This document shows, in pieces, positions 51,932-60,963 of a DNA stretch of 64,000 nt (within the stretch, counting starts at the first letter, position 1; each line of letters starts with the position of its first letter). The position numbers and the translations under genes were made by a program. The notes beneath the pieces were generated by a model, which saw nothing but the letters and a program-made list of their open reading frames with translations, was not told the DNA's origin and did not search any database. The stretch is taken from NCBI RefSeq assembly GCF_013179735.1, contig NZ_JABMEG010000001.1:1178001-1242000 (forward strand). The letters are read 5' to 3'. This stretch comes from Permianibacter fluminis (GTDB lineage Bacteria > Pseudomonadota > Gammaproteobacteria > Enterobacterales > Permianibacteraceae).

Positions 51932-53167
51932 ATGAAAATAATTAAGCAAATACTGATGTTCTGCGGGCTGACGCTCGCGATTGGGGTGGGGACTGGCGGT
52001 TTGGCAACGTCGGTGCAGGCAGCAGACGCGCGGGTCGCCAATACCGATCTGCAGGTGCTCGGCATTGGCATGGCGCAGGAGCTGCGCACCGATATCTATC
52101 TCGGTGCGATTTTCGCTCCGGCCGACGTCAAGACACTGGACGCCGCGCTGGCCGATAACGTGCCGAAGCGGATGAGCATCAAGATCGTCGCGGAAAAATG
52201 GTCGGCACGTGAGCTCGGCCGTACGTTCAAAGAGCGCATCGCCTTGAACAACCCGCGGCCGGTCTGGCAAGGCCAAGGTCAGTACATCATTGCCTTCGCC
52301 AATACCTTCAAAGACAACCTGCAGCGTGGTGACACGGTGACCTTTGATCACGTGCCGGGTGTTGGCACCGAAATCGCCATCAACGGTGGCAAGGTCAACA
52401 CCATCCGCTCCACCAGTTTCTTCAACTTGCTGCTCAATGCCTGGGTTGGCGATCTGCCGCCGAGTCAGGCCTTCAAGGCTGCGGTAACTGGCAAAGGCGA
52501 TCCGAAACAGCGGACGACGTACATTGCCCAGTACGACACCTTGCTGCCTGTTGCCGGCCGCACGTTCGCGGCGGTTGCCGACGAGGTGAAAAAACCGGCT
52601 GACGTGAAACCGGCTGAAACCAAACCCGTTGAAACCAAGCCTGTGGAAACCAAACCGGTAGCGCCGACCAAGCCGGTCGAGACGAAACCGCTGGTTGCTG
52701 AAACCAAGCCGGTCGAAACCAAACCGGTCGAGATCGCCAAACCGGTTGAGAGCAAACCGGTGGAAACCAAACCGGTCGTGGCGGAGAGCAAGCCGGCCAA
52801 AGCCGAACCAAAAGTGGAACCGGTGGCAGCCATCCCAATGCTGGATATTCCGGCGGTCGAGGCGGTTATCGATCCGGACTTGCTGTTCGGTGATTACAAG
52901 CGCGAAGCGATGAAACTGTTCCGCAAGAACCAGTTCTATCCGCCGAAGGCGTTCAAGGACAAGCTGACCGGTGAAGGCGTGGTGCGCGCCACGGTCGACA
53001 AGAGCGGCAACATGCTGGCGGTGGAAGTGGTTGAGTCGACCGGTGAGCGTTTGCTGGATCGCGCGATGGTCGACATGGTCACCAAGTCGATGCCGCTGCC
53101 GGCGTTGCCACCGGAATTGCCGGAAGACAGTTACAATATCGATATCCCGGTGCGCTTTACGCTGTAA
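51932..53167 (+). CDS. Chalcone-isomerase-like domain fused to TonB C-terminal domain (copy 2)
   Basis: 411 residues from the ATG at 51932 (the open frame to 51785 is not used; it lacks a signal peptide). The signal peptide ends in SVQAAD. The chalcone-isomerase-like domain (about 35-215) includes GIGMAQELRTDIYLGAIF and PKRMSIKIVAEKWSA. The linker (about 220-300) is a chain of KPVETKP repeats, typical of the Pro/Glu/Lys-rich stretch of real TonB proteins. The TonB C-terminal domain is at about 313-411 (YPPKAFKDKLTGEGVVRA). It is a full-length paralogue of the preceding gene. Because of the AxA cleavage site it may be periplasmic rather than membrane-anchored. Confidence 0.8.
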   Translation: MKIIKQILMFCGLTLAIGVGTGGLATSVQAADARVANTDLQVLGIGMAQELRTDIYLGAIFAPADVKTLDAALADNVPKRMSIKIVAEKWSARELGRTFKERIALNNPRPVWQGQGQYIIAFANTFKDNLQRGDTVTFDHVPGVGTEIAINGGKVNTIRSTSFFNLLLNAWVGDLPPSQAFKAAVTGKGDPKQRTTYIAQYDTLLPVAGRTFAAVADEVKKPADVKPAETKPVETKPVETKPVAPTKPVETKPLVAETKPVETKPVEIAKPVESKPVETKPVVAESKPAKAEPKVEPVAAIPMLDIPAVEAVIDPDLLFGDYKREAMKLFRKNQFYPPKAFKDKLTGEGVVRATVDKSGNMLAVEVVESTGERLLDRAMVDMVTKSMPLPALPPELPEDSYNIDIPVRFTL

Positions 53168-53189
53168 GTGCAAACGGTGTGAATCGATG

Positions 53190-53216
53190 ACGGGGGCTTC
53201 GGCCCCCGTTTGTTTA
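53190..53216 (+). terminator. Terminator after fusion gene 2
   Basis: ACGGGGGC (53190-53197), loop TTCG, GCCCCCGT (53202-53209), then TTGTTT. UUCG-type tetraloop stem. Confidence 0.88.
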
Positions 53217-53243
53217 TGCCTGCCGTTGCAACCGGAGTGCGCG

Positions 53244-53615
53244 ATGAGCCAGATCGAAACTGTCGTAGTGCTGGGTGCCAGCAACAAACCGGATCGTTAC
53301 GCCAACAAGGCGCAAAAATTGTTGCGTGCACACGGCCACACCGTGCTGCCCGTGCATCCCTTGCTGAGCGAAATCGAAGGCCTGCCGGTGCTGCCGTCGC
53401 TGGCCGCCATCCAGCAACCGGTAGATACCGTCACGATGTATATCGGCCCGGAGCGCAGTGCCGCGCTCGCCGATGAACTCGTTGCGCTGAAACCGAAACG
53501 GGTCATCTTCAATCCGGGTTCGGAGTCAGAGCTGCTGGAGCAACGGTTGCGCGCCGCCGGCATTCCATTCGAAGAAGCCTGCACCTTGGTGTTGCTCAAT
53601 ACCGGGCAATTCTGA
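53244..53615 (+). CDS. CoA-binding domain protein (YccU-like)
   Basis: 123 residues with CGGAG before the ATG. The Rossmann-type CoA-binding domain shows VVVLGASNKPDRYANKAQ at the start and VIFNPGSESELLEQ towards the end. The family is small, cytoplasmic and of unknown function, related to the CoA-binding part of succinyl-CoA synthetase. Only two bases separate it from the next gene, so the two are co-transcribed. Confidence 0.85.
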   Translation: MSQIETVVVLGASNKPDRYANKAQKLLRAHGHTVLPVHPLLSEIEGLPVLPSLAAIQQPVDTVTMYIGPERSAALADELVALKPKRVIFNPGSESELLEQRLRAAGIPFEEACTLVLLNTGQF

Positions 53616-53617
53616 CC

Positions 53618-54238
53618 GTGTCACTGTGGGTGATTCTGGCGGCCGTCTGCGCGGTACTCGCCACGTTGGCCGGGCAGTCTGGCCAGCGCGTGGCTTACGT
53701 TGTCAGCAAACCGTTGCCGCTGTTGCTGCTGATCGTGGCGGTCGCGACGACGCCCGCGTTTCCGGGGCGGGAATGGTTGCTGCTGGCGCTTGCTCTGGCG
53801 TGGCTCGGTGATGTCGCGCTGTTACTGCCGGCGCGATTTTTTCTGCTGGGGCTGTTGGCGTTTTTGCTGGCGCATCTGGCGATGATGCAAGCGCTGCTGA
53901 GCGCAGGCGCAACGCTGACCGTCCTTGCCGCCGTGCTGGCGCTTGCTGTGGCCGCACTGATGAGCCGCGTGCTCTGGCCGCGCCAGCGCCTGCTGCGGGT
54001 TGCAGTTACCGGATACTGCCTGGTGCTGGCGCTGATGGTGGCACTGGCGGCGGGTCTTGCGCTCAGCTCAATGAGCTGGCTCGGATTGCTGCCGGCAGCG
54101 CTATTGTTTGCGCTCAGTGACGGTTTGCTCGGCTGGAACAAATTCCGGCAACCGCTGCGCTATGCCCAGCTGCTGGTGCTGAGCAGCTATTTTCTGGCGC
54201 AGATCCTGTTCGTCTGCAACTTTCTTCAGAATCGTTAA
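53618..54238 (+). CDS. YhhN family membrane protein (lysoplasmalogenase-like)
   Basis: 206 residues from a GTG start two bases after the previous stop. About eight hydrophobic segments fill the sequence. Family marks are KPLPLLLLIVAV, LAWLGDVALLLP, FLLGLLAFLLAHLAM and ALLFALSDGLLGWNKF. YhhN relatives of animal TMEM86 hydrolyse lysoplasmalogens; bacterial members are less well characterised. It is co-transcribed with the CoA-binding gene. Confidence 0.85.
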   Translation: MSLWVILAAVCAVLATLAGQSGQRVAYVVSKPLPLLLLIVAVATTPAFPGREWLLLALALAWLGDVALLLPARFFLLGLLAFLLAHLAMMQALLSAGATLTVLAAVLALAVAALMSRVLWPRQRLLRVAVTGYCLVLALMVALAAGLALSSMSWLGLLPAALLFALSDGLLGWNKFRQPLRYAQLLVLSSYFLAQILFVCNFLQNR

Positions 54239-54396
54239 CGGGCTGGTCAAATTCACCACTCGCCGGCGACCTGCGCCACTCTTGCTCGGGTTTCGTCGTG
54301 GCCAGGGCCCGCGAGGACCGATAACGCGGCGCATCAGCGGTTGGCCCCGCGCTTGCATTAACCAGTACAAGATCAATAAGACAGGAGGTACTCATC

Positions 54397-54780
54397 ATGA
54401 GTCTGATCTTGAATTTGTTGTGGCTGCTGTTCGGTGGCTGGCTGGTGTTCTTGTTTTATCTCACCGGCGGCCTGGCCATGTGTCTGACCATTGTCGGTCT
54501 GCCCTGGGGCTTCCAGAACCTGAAGCTGGCGTTGTTCGCGCTGTTCCCGTTCGGTACGACTTCGGTCAGCCGTGACACTTCGACGCCAAGCGGCATCCTG
54601 TATGTGTTCCTGAACATCATCTGGCTGCTGTTCGGTGGCCTGTGGGCGGTGCTGTTTCACGCCGTGCTGGGTTTCATTCTGTGCCTGACCATCATCGGCA
54701 TTCCGTTTGGTCTGCAGCACCTGAAATTGATGCGGCTGGCAGTGACGCCGTTTGGTCGCAACCTGGCGGATATTCGCTAA
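54397..54780 (+). CDS. yccF: YccF family inner-membrane protein
   Basis: 127 residues with a very strong AGGAGGT ribosome site. Two near-repeats each carry a LLWLLFGG-type start and a LCLTIVGLPWG / LCLTIIGIPFG end, the double YccF/DUF307 pattern. About four membrane segments. The function is unknown across bacteria. It is preceded by about 160 bp and followed by a bidirectional terminator shared with the third receptor gene. Confidence 0.9.
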   Translation: MSLILNLLWLLFGGWLVFLFYLTGGLAMCLTIVGLPWGFQNLKLALFALFPFGTTSVSRDTSTPSGILYVFLNIIWLLFGGLWAVLFHAVLGFILCLTIIGIPFGLQHLKLMRLAVTPFGRNLADIR

Positions 54781-54804
54781 CGTCGAGCCATTAGCTGGGA
54801 AAAA

Positions 54805-54833
54805 CAAAACGGGGCGCAATGCGCCCCGTTTTG
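54805..54833. terminator. Bidirectional terminator between yccF and TonB receptor 3
   Basis: CAAAACGGGGCGC (54805-54817), loop AAT, GCGCCCCGTTTTG (54821-54833). Perfect 13-bp stem with A and T tracts on both sides; the two genes converge on it. Confidence 0.92.
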
Positions 54834-54863
54834 TTTGCTGCAGGTTTTGCTGTGAAATGTTGC

Positions 54864-57329
54864 TTAGAACGTCACTTCGCCGCGCAGATAGTACTGACGG
54901 CCGGCCAGGCTGAACGGAATGGTGTTCCAGCCGTAGGTGAAGCCGAGGTAATCGCTGAACGGTGAACCGTCAGAGCCCCACTTGTCCGGGTATTCGTCGG
55001 TCAAGTTCAGGATGCCAGCGGACAGCCGAACCGAATCGTTCAGGTCGTAGAACCCGGTCAAATCGAACAAGGTCTTGGCGCCAAAGGTGTGCTTTGGCAA
55101 GCCATAAGCTGCGGCGTGATCCGAGTAAGAACCGTAGTAGCTGGCGCGGAAGGTCGTTGAGAAGGGACCGGTCATCCAGTTAGCCGACAGCGTTGCCCGT
55201 TTGCCCGGTTGCGCATCTTCGATCAGGTTCTCAATACCCGGATCAACAATGTTGCTGTTCGGAACGATGCTGGACGAAGTATTGACGTCGGTGATGTCGG
55301 TGTCATTCATGTGCACCGAAGCTTCAAACAGCCAACGGGAGTCCGCGCCGCCTTCGAAGCGCCATTGGTTGACCCAGTCCAGTCCTTTGGTCTCGGTATT
55401 TGCGGCGTTGGTGAAAATTTCCACTTTGGAGACGCCATCAAGCTGGCCATCACCGCCATCTAGTACTGCACCGTGGGCATCAAAGAACGCACTGACTTCC
55501 GCATTTAACCCATCAGAAATAGCCTGCGAATAGACGATTCGATCGTCGATATTGATTTGATAGATATCGACCGTGGTGGTCCAGATGTCACCGCTATACA
55601 CAAAGCCAAAGCTGAAGCTTTCCGAGGTTTCCTCTTTAAGATCTTCAAAACCCAGTTCGCTGGCGAGTTCGGAACCCGGGCGTAGTGTCACCAAGTCTTC
55701 CAGCACACCACTGGAGCCAAGCGAAATCGAGCGTTGAGTGAAGAACTGCTGTTGCATACCTGGCGCACGGAAGCCGGTAGAGTAAGTGCCGCGCAAAGCA
55801 AATTCAGGCGTTAACTGGAAACGGCCGGACAGCTTGCCAGTCGTGGTATTGCCAAAATCGGAATAGTCTTCGAAGCGCAAGGCAGCTCCGATTGAGAAGG
55901 AGTCAGTCAGGAAAGCTTCGGTATCGAGGTAAACCGACGTGCTATCACGGCTATTCTCGCCCTCAAACTCCGGTCGATAACCCTGGAAGCCCTGCATACC
56001 GGGGGTGGTAAAGAAACCCGGGGCACAAACAGCGTCTGGATCACCGGTCGGGTTGGCAATCTGGTTACACTCGGTATCGCCGCGTGAATAGGAAACAAGA
56101 TCTCCGGCTTCGATTTCGTAAGTGTCTTCACGACGTTCGACACCGAAAGCAACTGACAAGTCGTCTTTACCTACTCCCCATGCGACAGTGCCACTGAAGT
56201 CTACATTGATGACCGACATGCCGTTGATCAGTGCACCATCATAAGCGGTGGTCGGGCTGTCGGGACCATAGGACGCGTTCAGCGATTCGAGATTGCGGAA
56301 TTCCATCCGGTTTTCGCCGTTACCGTAGCTGACATCCATATCCCAGCCGTCAGCAATATCGGTGCGATAACCCAAGGTCCAAGCAGTGTCTTCAGATTGT
56401 GTTCCCAATTTCGGAGTAACCCCGATCGGGTATATCTGATCCCAGACTCGCGCCGAGCCCGGCGCACGGAAAAAGCCTAGCGATTCGGCTTCACGTTTTC
56501 CGACACCGCCAAACGCATAGAATTGGCCGTCTCCGACCGGTAGCTCACTATTGAACCAGAATTGCTTAGCTTCGACGGGGGCTTCACCCACCAGCAGCAA
56601 TTGCTTGGTAACCGGGCTATCACCGCCCCAGTTCGACAAACCTGCGCGGTTGATTTCGTCTTTATCCTGCCATTCCAAGCTGACGTTGATGACACCTTCA
56701 CCCGCCGCAAAACCGGTGTTGATGCCCGCTTGTTTATTGTTTTCACCTTCTTTGGTCCGGCCCAGTTGCGCCCAGGCGCGGGTGCCGGTGTCGTCTTTCA
56801 GAATGATGTTGATGACGCCGGCGATGGCATCGGAACCGTATTGCGCAGCAGCGCCATCGCGCAACACTTCAACGCGATCGATGGCGGTGACCGGAATGGC
56901 ATTCATGTCGGTGCCGGCATTGCCGCGCCCCACGTTTTGTTGCACAGCGACGACCGCCTGTTGATGGCGGCGCTTGCCGTTGACCAGCACCAGCACCTGA
57001 TCCGGGCCCATGCTGCGCAAGCTGGCCGGACGCATCAGATCCTGACCATCAGAGGTTGAGGTGTTGTTCATGTTGAATGACGGCGCCAGCGCGCGCAGCA
57101 ATTCACCGGTGTCGGTGATGCCGGCATTGCGAATGGATTCGCTGGAAATAATATCGACTGGTGCGGCGGTTTCGGTGGTGGTGCGGCCGCTTAGGCGAGT
57201 ACCGATAGTGACAACGCGTTCTTCCGAATCGTCACTGGTGGTTTCAGCCGCGACGGCACTGAGGCTCAAGGCACTCAGCACCGCTGCGGTCAGCAGGGTA
57301 TTGCGGTGATGAAAAGCAGGGCGTTTCAT
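54864..57329 (-). CDS. TonB-dependent outer-membrane receptor 3
   Basis: 821 residues from the ATG at 57329, with GGAG nine bases upstream; the frame is open to 57392 but the extension spoils the signal peptide. Signal peptide about 1-28 (LSAVAAE). The plug shows GTRLSGRTTTETAAPVDIIS, LVLVNGKRRHQQAVV and EVLRDGAAAQYGSDAIAGV, and the barrel ends in YYLRGEVTF. It lies downstream of the gamma-glutamyltransferase gene on the same strand with about 230 bp between. A link to peptide or glutathione-derived substrates is possible from this neighbour only. Confidence 0.9.
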   Translation of the reverse strand: MKRPAFHHRNTLLTAAVLSALSLSAVAAETTSDDSEERVVTIGTRLSGRTTTETAAPVDIISSESIRNAGITDTGELLRALAPSFNMNNTSTSDGQDLMRPASLRSMGPDQVLVLVNGKRRHQQAVVAVQQNVGRGNAGTDMNAIPVTAIDRVEVLRDGAAAQYGSDAIAGVINIILKDDTGTRAWAQLGRTKEGENNKQAGINTGFAAGEGVINVSLEWQDKDEINRAGLSNWGGDSPVTKQLLLVGEAPVEAKQFWFNSELPVGDGQFYAFGGVGKREAESLGFFRAPGSARVWDQIYPIGVTPKLGTQSEDTAWTLGYRTDIADGWDMDVSYGNGENRMEFRNLESLNASYGPDSPTTAYDGALINGMSVINVDFSGTVAWGVGKDDLSVAFGVERREDTYEIEAGDLVSYSRGDTECNQIANPTGDPDAVCAPGFFTTPGMQGFQGYRPEFEGENSRDSTSVYLDTEAFLTDSFSIGAALRFEDYSDFGNTTTGKLSGRFQLTPEFALRGTYSTGFRAPGMQQQFFTQRSISLGSSGVLEDLVTLRPGSELASELGFEDLKEETSESFSFGFVYSGDIWTTTVDIYQINIDDRIVYSQAISDGLNAEVSAFFDAHGAVLDGGDGQLDGVSKVEIFTNAANTETKGLDWVNQWRFEGGADSRWLFEASVHMNDTDITDVNTSSSIVPNSNIVDPGIENLIEDAQPGKRATLSANWMTGPFSTTFRASYYGSYSDHAAAYGLPKHTFGAKTLFDLTGFYDLNDSVRLSAGILNLTDEYPDKWGSDGSPFSDYLGFTYGWNTIPFSLAGRQYYLRGEVTF

Positions 57330-57560
57330 GGCGGGGCTCCTTGTAATGGTTATACGCAGAGCCCACAAGAAAAACGTGCAGCTCTGCTGCACCGGCAGAT
57401 CAGACAGCGTTACACGTCCGCGAGTGACCGGCCGACTATATCACTGCGCAACAACAGTGCAAGATAGTTTGCTGGCTCTGTGAGACAGTCGAAATAAACG
57501 ACCGGTCACCTGCACGGTTCGACGTTCGGCTGTGTACAAATCTGCACAATTTTTTTTGCT

Positions 57561-59258
57561 TCAGTAGCCGGCCGCCTGACCGTCCTTGCGGCCTTCGGAT
57601 GCGCCGACATAGGTCGCATTTTGTGCGTCGCGCAAAATCGCCTGATAGCCGCCGTAACCGCCGTTGTTGAATTGCACTTGATGGCGTTTGCGCATCAGCT
57701 CGCGGATGGTTTCGTAAGGGAAGCCGGTTTCCAGATAGGTGATGCCACCATCATGCATCGGCTCGCCGTTGGGTTCGTCGACCGAGGCTTCGTGGTAGAT
57801 CCGTGGCGCGTCACCGGCTTCCTGCAGATTCATGCCGAAATCGATCAGGTTCATGACGATCTGGACATGACCTTGCGGTTGCATCGCGCCGCCCATGACG
57901 CCGAAACTCACCCAAGGTTTGCCGTCCTTGCTGATGAACGCGGGAATGATGGTCTGGAAGGGCCGCTTGCCCGGCGCAAAGCTGTTGGCGTGTCCTTCCT
58001 GCAAGACAAACATTTCGCCGCGATCCTGCAGGACAAAACCGAGCCCGTCCGGTGTCATCCCGGAACCCATGCCGCGATAATTGCTCTGGATCAGGCTGAC
58101 CATGTTGCCGTCTTTGTCGGCTGTGGTCAGGTAAATGGTGTCGCCGTCATTGAGTGGCGCGTGACCGGCATCGACGGCCTGCATTGCGCTGTCCGGCTGG
58201 ATTGCAGTGCGGCGGGTGGCGGCGTACTCCTCGCTCAGCAAATACTTGACCGGCGTTTTGACAAAGTCCGGGTCGGCGTAATATTTCGCCCGATCGGCAA
58301 AGGCCAGCTTCTTGGCCTCGACAAACAAATGCACGTGTTCAGCCGAGCCGAAAGCAATCTTGCTGAAGTCATAAGCTTTCAGAATCTGCAGCATTTGCAG
58401 GGCGGCGATGCCCTGACTGTTGGGTGGCAGTTCCCAGATGTCGTAACCGCGATAATTGATCGAAACCGGTTCGACCCATTCGCTGTGGTGGCTGGCCAGA
58501 TCGTCGTAGGACAGAAAGCCGCCGTGTTTTTTCATGTAGGCGTCGATGCTGCGGGCGATCTCGCCTTTGTAGAACGCATCGCGACCGCCTTTGGCGATCT
58601 TCTCCAGCGTGTTGGCGAGGTTCGGGTTCTTCCAGATTTCGCCTTTGTTCGGGCCGCGGCCGTTGATCGTCATCTGTTCCTTGAAGCCCGGCCACTTCGA
58701 CAACACCGGCGCGCTGCGCTGCCAGTACCAGGCAATCAGTTCACTGACCGGAAAGCCGTCACGGGCATAGTGGATAGCCGGTGCCAGCAGCGTTTTCATC
58801 GGCAGCTTGCCGAATTTTTTGTGTAGCTCGAACCAGCCGTCAACGGCGCCGGGCACCGACACCGGCAGCGGGCCCTGCGGCGGAATCGCTTTCAAGCCGA
58901 GCTGCTGAAAATGGGCCAGGCTCAGGCTCTTCGGGCTGCGGCCCGAACCATTCAGGCCATACAGTTTTTTGCTTTTGGCATCCCAGACCATGGCGAACAA
59001 ATCGCCACCCATGCCGTTGCCGGTCGGCTCCATCAGGCCAAGCGCGGCATTGGCGGCAATGGCCGCATCGGCGGCGCTACCGCCCTGCTTCAGGACATCC
59101 AGCGCAATCTGGGTCGCCAGTGGCTGGCTGGTCGCCACCATGCCGTGCTGGGCGATGACTTCGGAACGGGTGGCAAAGGCGGCCCCGGTAACGCGGTCGG
59201 CGGCGTGGCCGGTGGTCGACAGCAGGCCGGCGAGGGCGAGCAGACGGAGAGCTTTCAT
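57561..59258 (-). CDS. ggt: Gamma-glutamyltransferase
   Basis: 565 residues from the ATG at 59258, giving a signal peptide of about 19 residues (STTGHAA). Ntn-hydrolase features include ATSQPLATQIALDVLKQGGS, AADAAIAANAALGLMEP and TGNGMGGDLFAMV. The autocleavage and nucleophile Thr is in GDTIYLTTADKDGN at about residue 375, and QSNYRGMGSGM follows. The enzyme removes gamma-glutamyl groups from glutathione and other gamma-glutamyl compounds in the periplasm. It belongs to the YwrD-like/longer subgroup by sequence feel, so glutathione need not be the main substrate. Divergent from kbl. Confidence 0.92.
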   Translation of the reverse strand: MKALRLLALAGLLSTTGHAADRVTGAAFATRSEVIAQHGMVATSQPLATQIALDVLKQGGSAADAAIAANAALGLMEPTGNGMGGDLFAMVWDAKSKKLYGLNGSGRSPKSLSLAHFQQLGLKAIPPQGPLPVSVPGAVDGWFELHKKFGKLPMKTLLAPAIHYARDGFPVSELIAWYWQRSAPVLSKWPGFKEQMTINGRGPNKGEIWKNPNLANTLEKIAKGGRDAFYKGEIARSIDAYMKKHGGFLSYDDLASHHSEWVEPVSINYRGYDIWELPPNSQGIAALQMLQILKAYDFSKIAFGSAEHVHLFVEAKKLAFADRAKYYADPDFVKTPVKYLLSEEYAATRRTAIQPDSAMQAVDAGHAPLNDGDTIYLTTADKDGNMVSLIQSNYRGMGSGMTPDGLGFVLQDRGEMFVLQEGHANSFAPGKRPFQTIIPAFISKDGKPWVSFGVMGGAMQPQGHVQIVMNLIDFGMNLQEAGDAPRIYHEASVDEPNGEPMHDGGITYLETGFPYETIRELMRKRHQVQFNNGGYGGYQAILRDAQNATYVGASEGRKDGQAAGY

Positions 59259-59426
59259 GGCAGCAGGCACGAAAAGGGTGGGAGCAGCGACCTTAACCCC
59301 GGCTGGTCCGGTCGGCAAGACAGGTCCAAACGGCTACAATACGCCCATCCGAAATGGCCCTGCTTTGCACGGGCCATTGGCTTTTCCGGGTCATAGCGGC
59401 CCTTTTGTCGAGACGGCAACCCCACC

Positions 59427-60623
59427 ATGCGTGACGCATTTCTGCAACACCTCCGCAACCAGATTCAGGAACTGAAAGACACCGGTCTCTACAAAGACGA
59501 GCGGGTGATCGACAGCCAACAAACCGCTGACATTCACGTCACCACCGGCGAGAACGTCATCAATTTCTGCGCCAACAATTACCTGGGCCTGGCCAATAAC
59601 AAACAGTTGATCGAAGCCGGCAAAGCCGCACTGGACAAATACGGCTACGGCATGGCCTCGGTGCGTTTCATTTGCGGCACCCAGTCGATACACAAGGATC
59701 TGGAAGCGCGGCTGTCGAAGTTTCTTGGCACCGAAGACACCATTCTGTACTCGTCCTGTTTTGATGCCAACGGCGGCCTGTTTGAAACCATTCTCGGCGA
59801 AGAAGACGCGGTGATTTCCGACGCACTTAACCACGCATCAATCATCGATGGCGTGCGGCTGTGCAAAGCCAAGCGCTTCCGCTACAACAACAACGACATG
59901 GCCGATCTGGAAGCCAAACTGAAAGAAGCCGATGCCGTCGGAGCACGGTTCAAACTGATCGCCACTGACGGCGTGTTCTCGATGGATGGCATTATCGCCA
60001 ACCTGAAAGGCATCTGCGATCTGGCCGACAAATACAACGCCATGGTCATGGTCGACGATTCGCATGCGGTCGGTTTTATTGGCGAACGCGGTCGCGGCAC
60101 CCACGAGTTCTGCGGCGTGATGGATCGGGTCGATATCATCACCGGCACGCTCGGTAAAGCGCTCGGCGGTGCCAGCGGTGGTTACACCTCCGGCAAAAAA
60201 GAAGTGATCGACTGGCTGCGCAACCGCTCGCGGCCGTATCTGTTCTCCAATACGCTGATGCCGGCCATCGCTGCCGCCACTATCCGCTGTCTCGAGCTGC
60301 TCGAAGGCGGCGACGCCCTGCGCAACAAGCTGCGGCGCAATGCCGCGCATTTCCGCGACAAGATGAGCGCGCTTGGCTTCACCCTGGCGGGTGCCGACCA
60401 TCCCATCGTGCCGGTCATGCTTGGTGATGCTGCACTGGCCAAGGAATTCGCCAATCGGATGCTGAAGGAAGGCATCTATGTGATTGGCTTTTCCTTCCCG
60501 GTGGTGCCGAAAGGCGCGGCGCGTATCCGAACGCAAATGTCCGCGGCGCACGAGCTGCACCACATCGACAAAGCGGTCGCGGCGTTTGCCAAAGTGGGCC
60601 GTGAACTCGGTGTGATTAAGTAA
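59427..60623 (+). CDS. kbl: Glycine C-acetyltransferase (2-amino-3-ketobutyrate CoA ligase)
   Basis: 398 residues of an alpha-oxoamine synthase. Marks are [34 protein letters not shown] split over residues 70-92, FDANGGLFE, and [16 protein letters not shown]. The PLP Lys is in [13 protein letters not shown]. The enzyme cleaves 2-amino-3-oxobutyrate with CoA to glycine and acetyl-CoA, the second step after Tdh. The tdh gene follows after a 340-bp repeat-bearing gap on the same strand. Confidence 0.96.
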   Translation: MRDAFLQHLRNQIQELKDTGLYKDERVIDSQQTADIHVTTGENVINFCANNYLGLANNKQLIEAGKAALDKYGYGMASVRFICGTQSIHKDLEARLSKFLGTEDTILYSSCFDANGGLFETILGEEDAVISDALNHASIIDGVRLCKAKRFRYNNNDMADLEAKLKEADAVGARFKLIATDGVFSMDGIIANLKGICDLADKYNAMVMVDDSHAVGFIGERGRGTHEFCGVMDRVDIITGTLGKALGGASGGYTSGKKEVIDWLRNRSRPYLFSNTLMPAIAAATIRCLELLEGGDALRNKLRRNAAHFRDKMSALGFTLAGADHPIVPVMLGDAALAKEFANRMLKEGIYVIGFSFPVVPKGAARIRTQMSAAHELHHIDKAVAAFAKVGRELGVIK

Positions 60624-60667
60624 CGAGAATCTGATATTGGGGCGGCAATCACCCCCTCCCAGCCGCC

Positions 60668-60717
60668 CCCTTGGCAGGGGGAGGAGCTGAACGGTTCCCT
60701 CCCCTGCCAAGGGGGTG
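60668..60717. repeat. G/C palindromic repeat in kbl-tdh gap
   Basis: CCCCCTTGGCAGGGG on the left and CCCCTGCCAAGGGGG on the right are exact complements, with about 20 bp between. Likely a dispersed intergenic palindrome; the hairpin at 15472-15494 is of similar build. Confidence 0.55.
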
Positions 60718-60838
60718 AGAACGGGAATTCAGATTCGTCAAAGTTGACGAATCTGCCGTCCGAGCGACATCAGTTCTGCTGATGTCTGGACGGGCTAGGG
60801 TGGGGTGATAGCCGCGCAAATAGCTGACAATACGACCG

Positions 60839-60922
60839 GTAGGGCGGATCAAGGCGCGCAGCGCCGGATCCGCCAGCGATATCGAAGCAATCGGTGGCTC
60901 CGCTCCGCTTGAGTCACCCTAC
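60839..60922. repeat. MITE-like element bounded by GTAGGG and CCCTAC
   Basis: The 84-bp segment starts GTAGGGCGGATCAAGGCGC and ends GAGTCACCCTAC, so its outer ends are inverted. Inside, GGCGCGCAGCGCC and GGATCCGCC add palindromic words. A dispersed-repeat origin is likely. Confidence 0.45.
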
Positions 60923-60963
60923 GAGGAATCGCCGTGCTGCGGCACGCGAAGAGGTAACGCAAA

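Larger units (their letters stand above)
60624..60963. other. 340-bp kbl-tdh gap with two palindromic repeats
   Basis: No gene is seen. It contains a CCCCCTTGGCAGGGG-type inverted repeat (60668-60717) and a second element bounded by GTAGGG and CCCTAC (60839-60922). A GAGGTAACGC ribosome region precedes the tdh ATG. Confidence 0.55.

Noticed and set aside
54282-54575. ORF overlapping the yccF start in another frame
   Set aside because: It opposes the strong AGGAGGT site and clear YccF signature of the frame starting at 54397.
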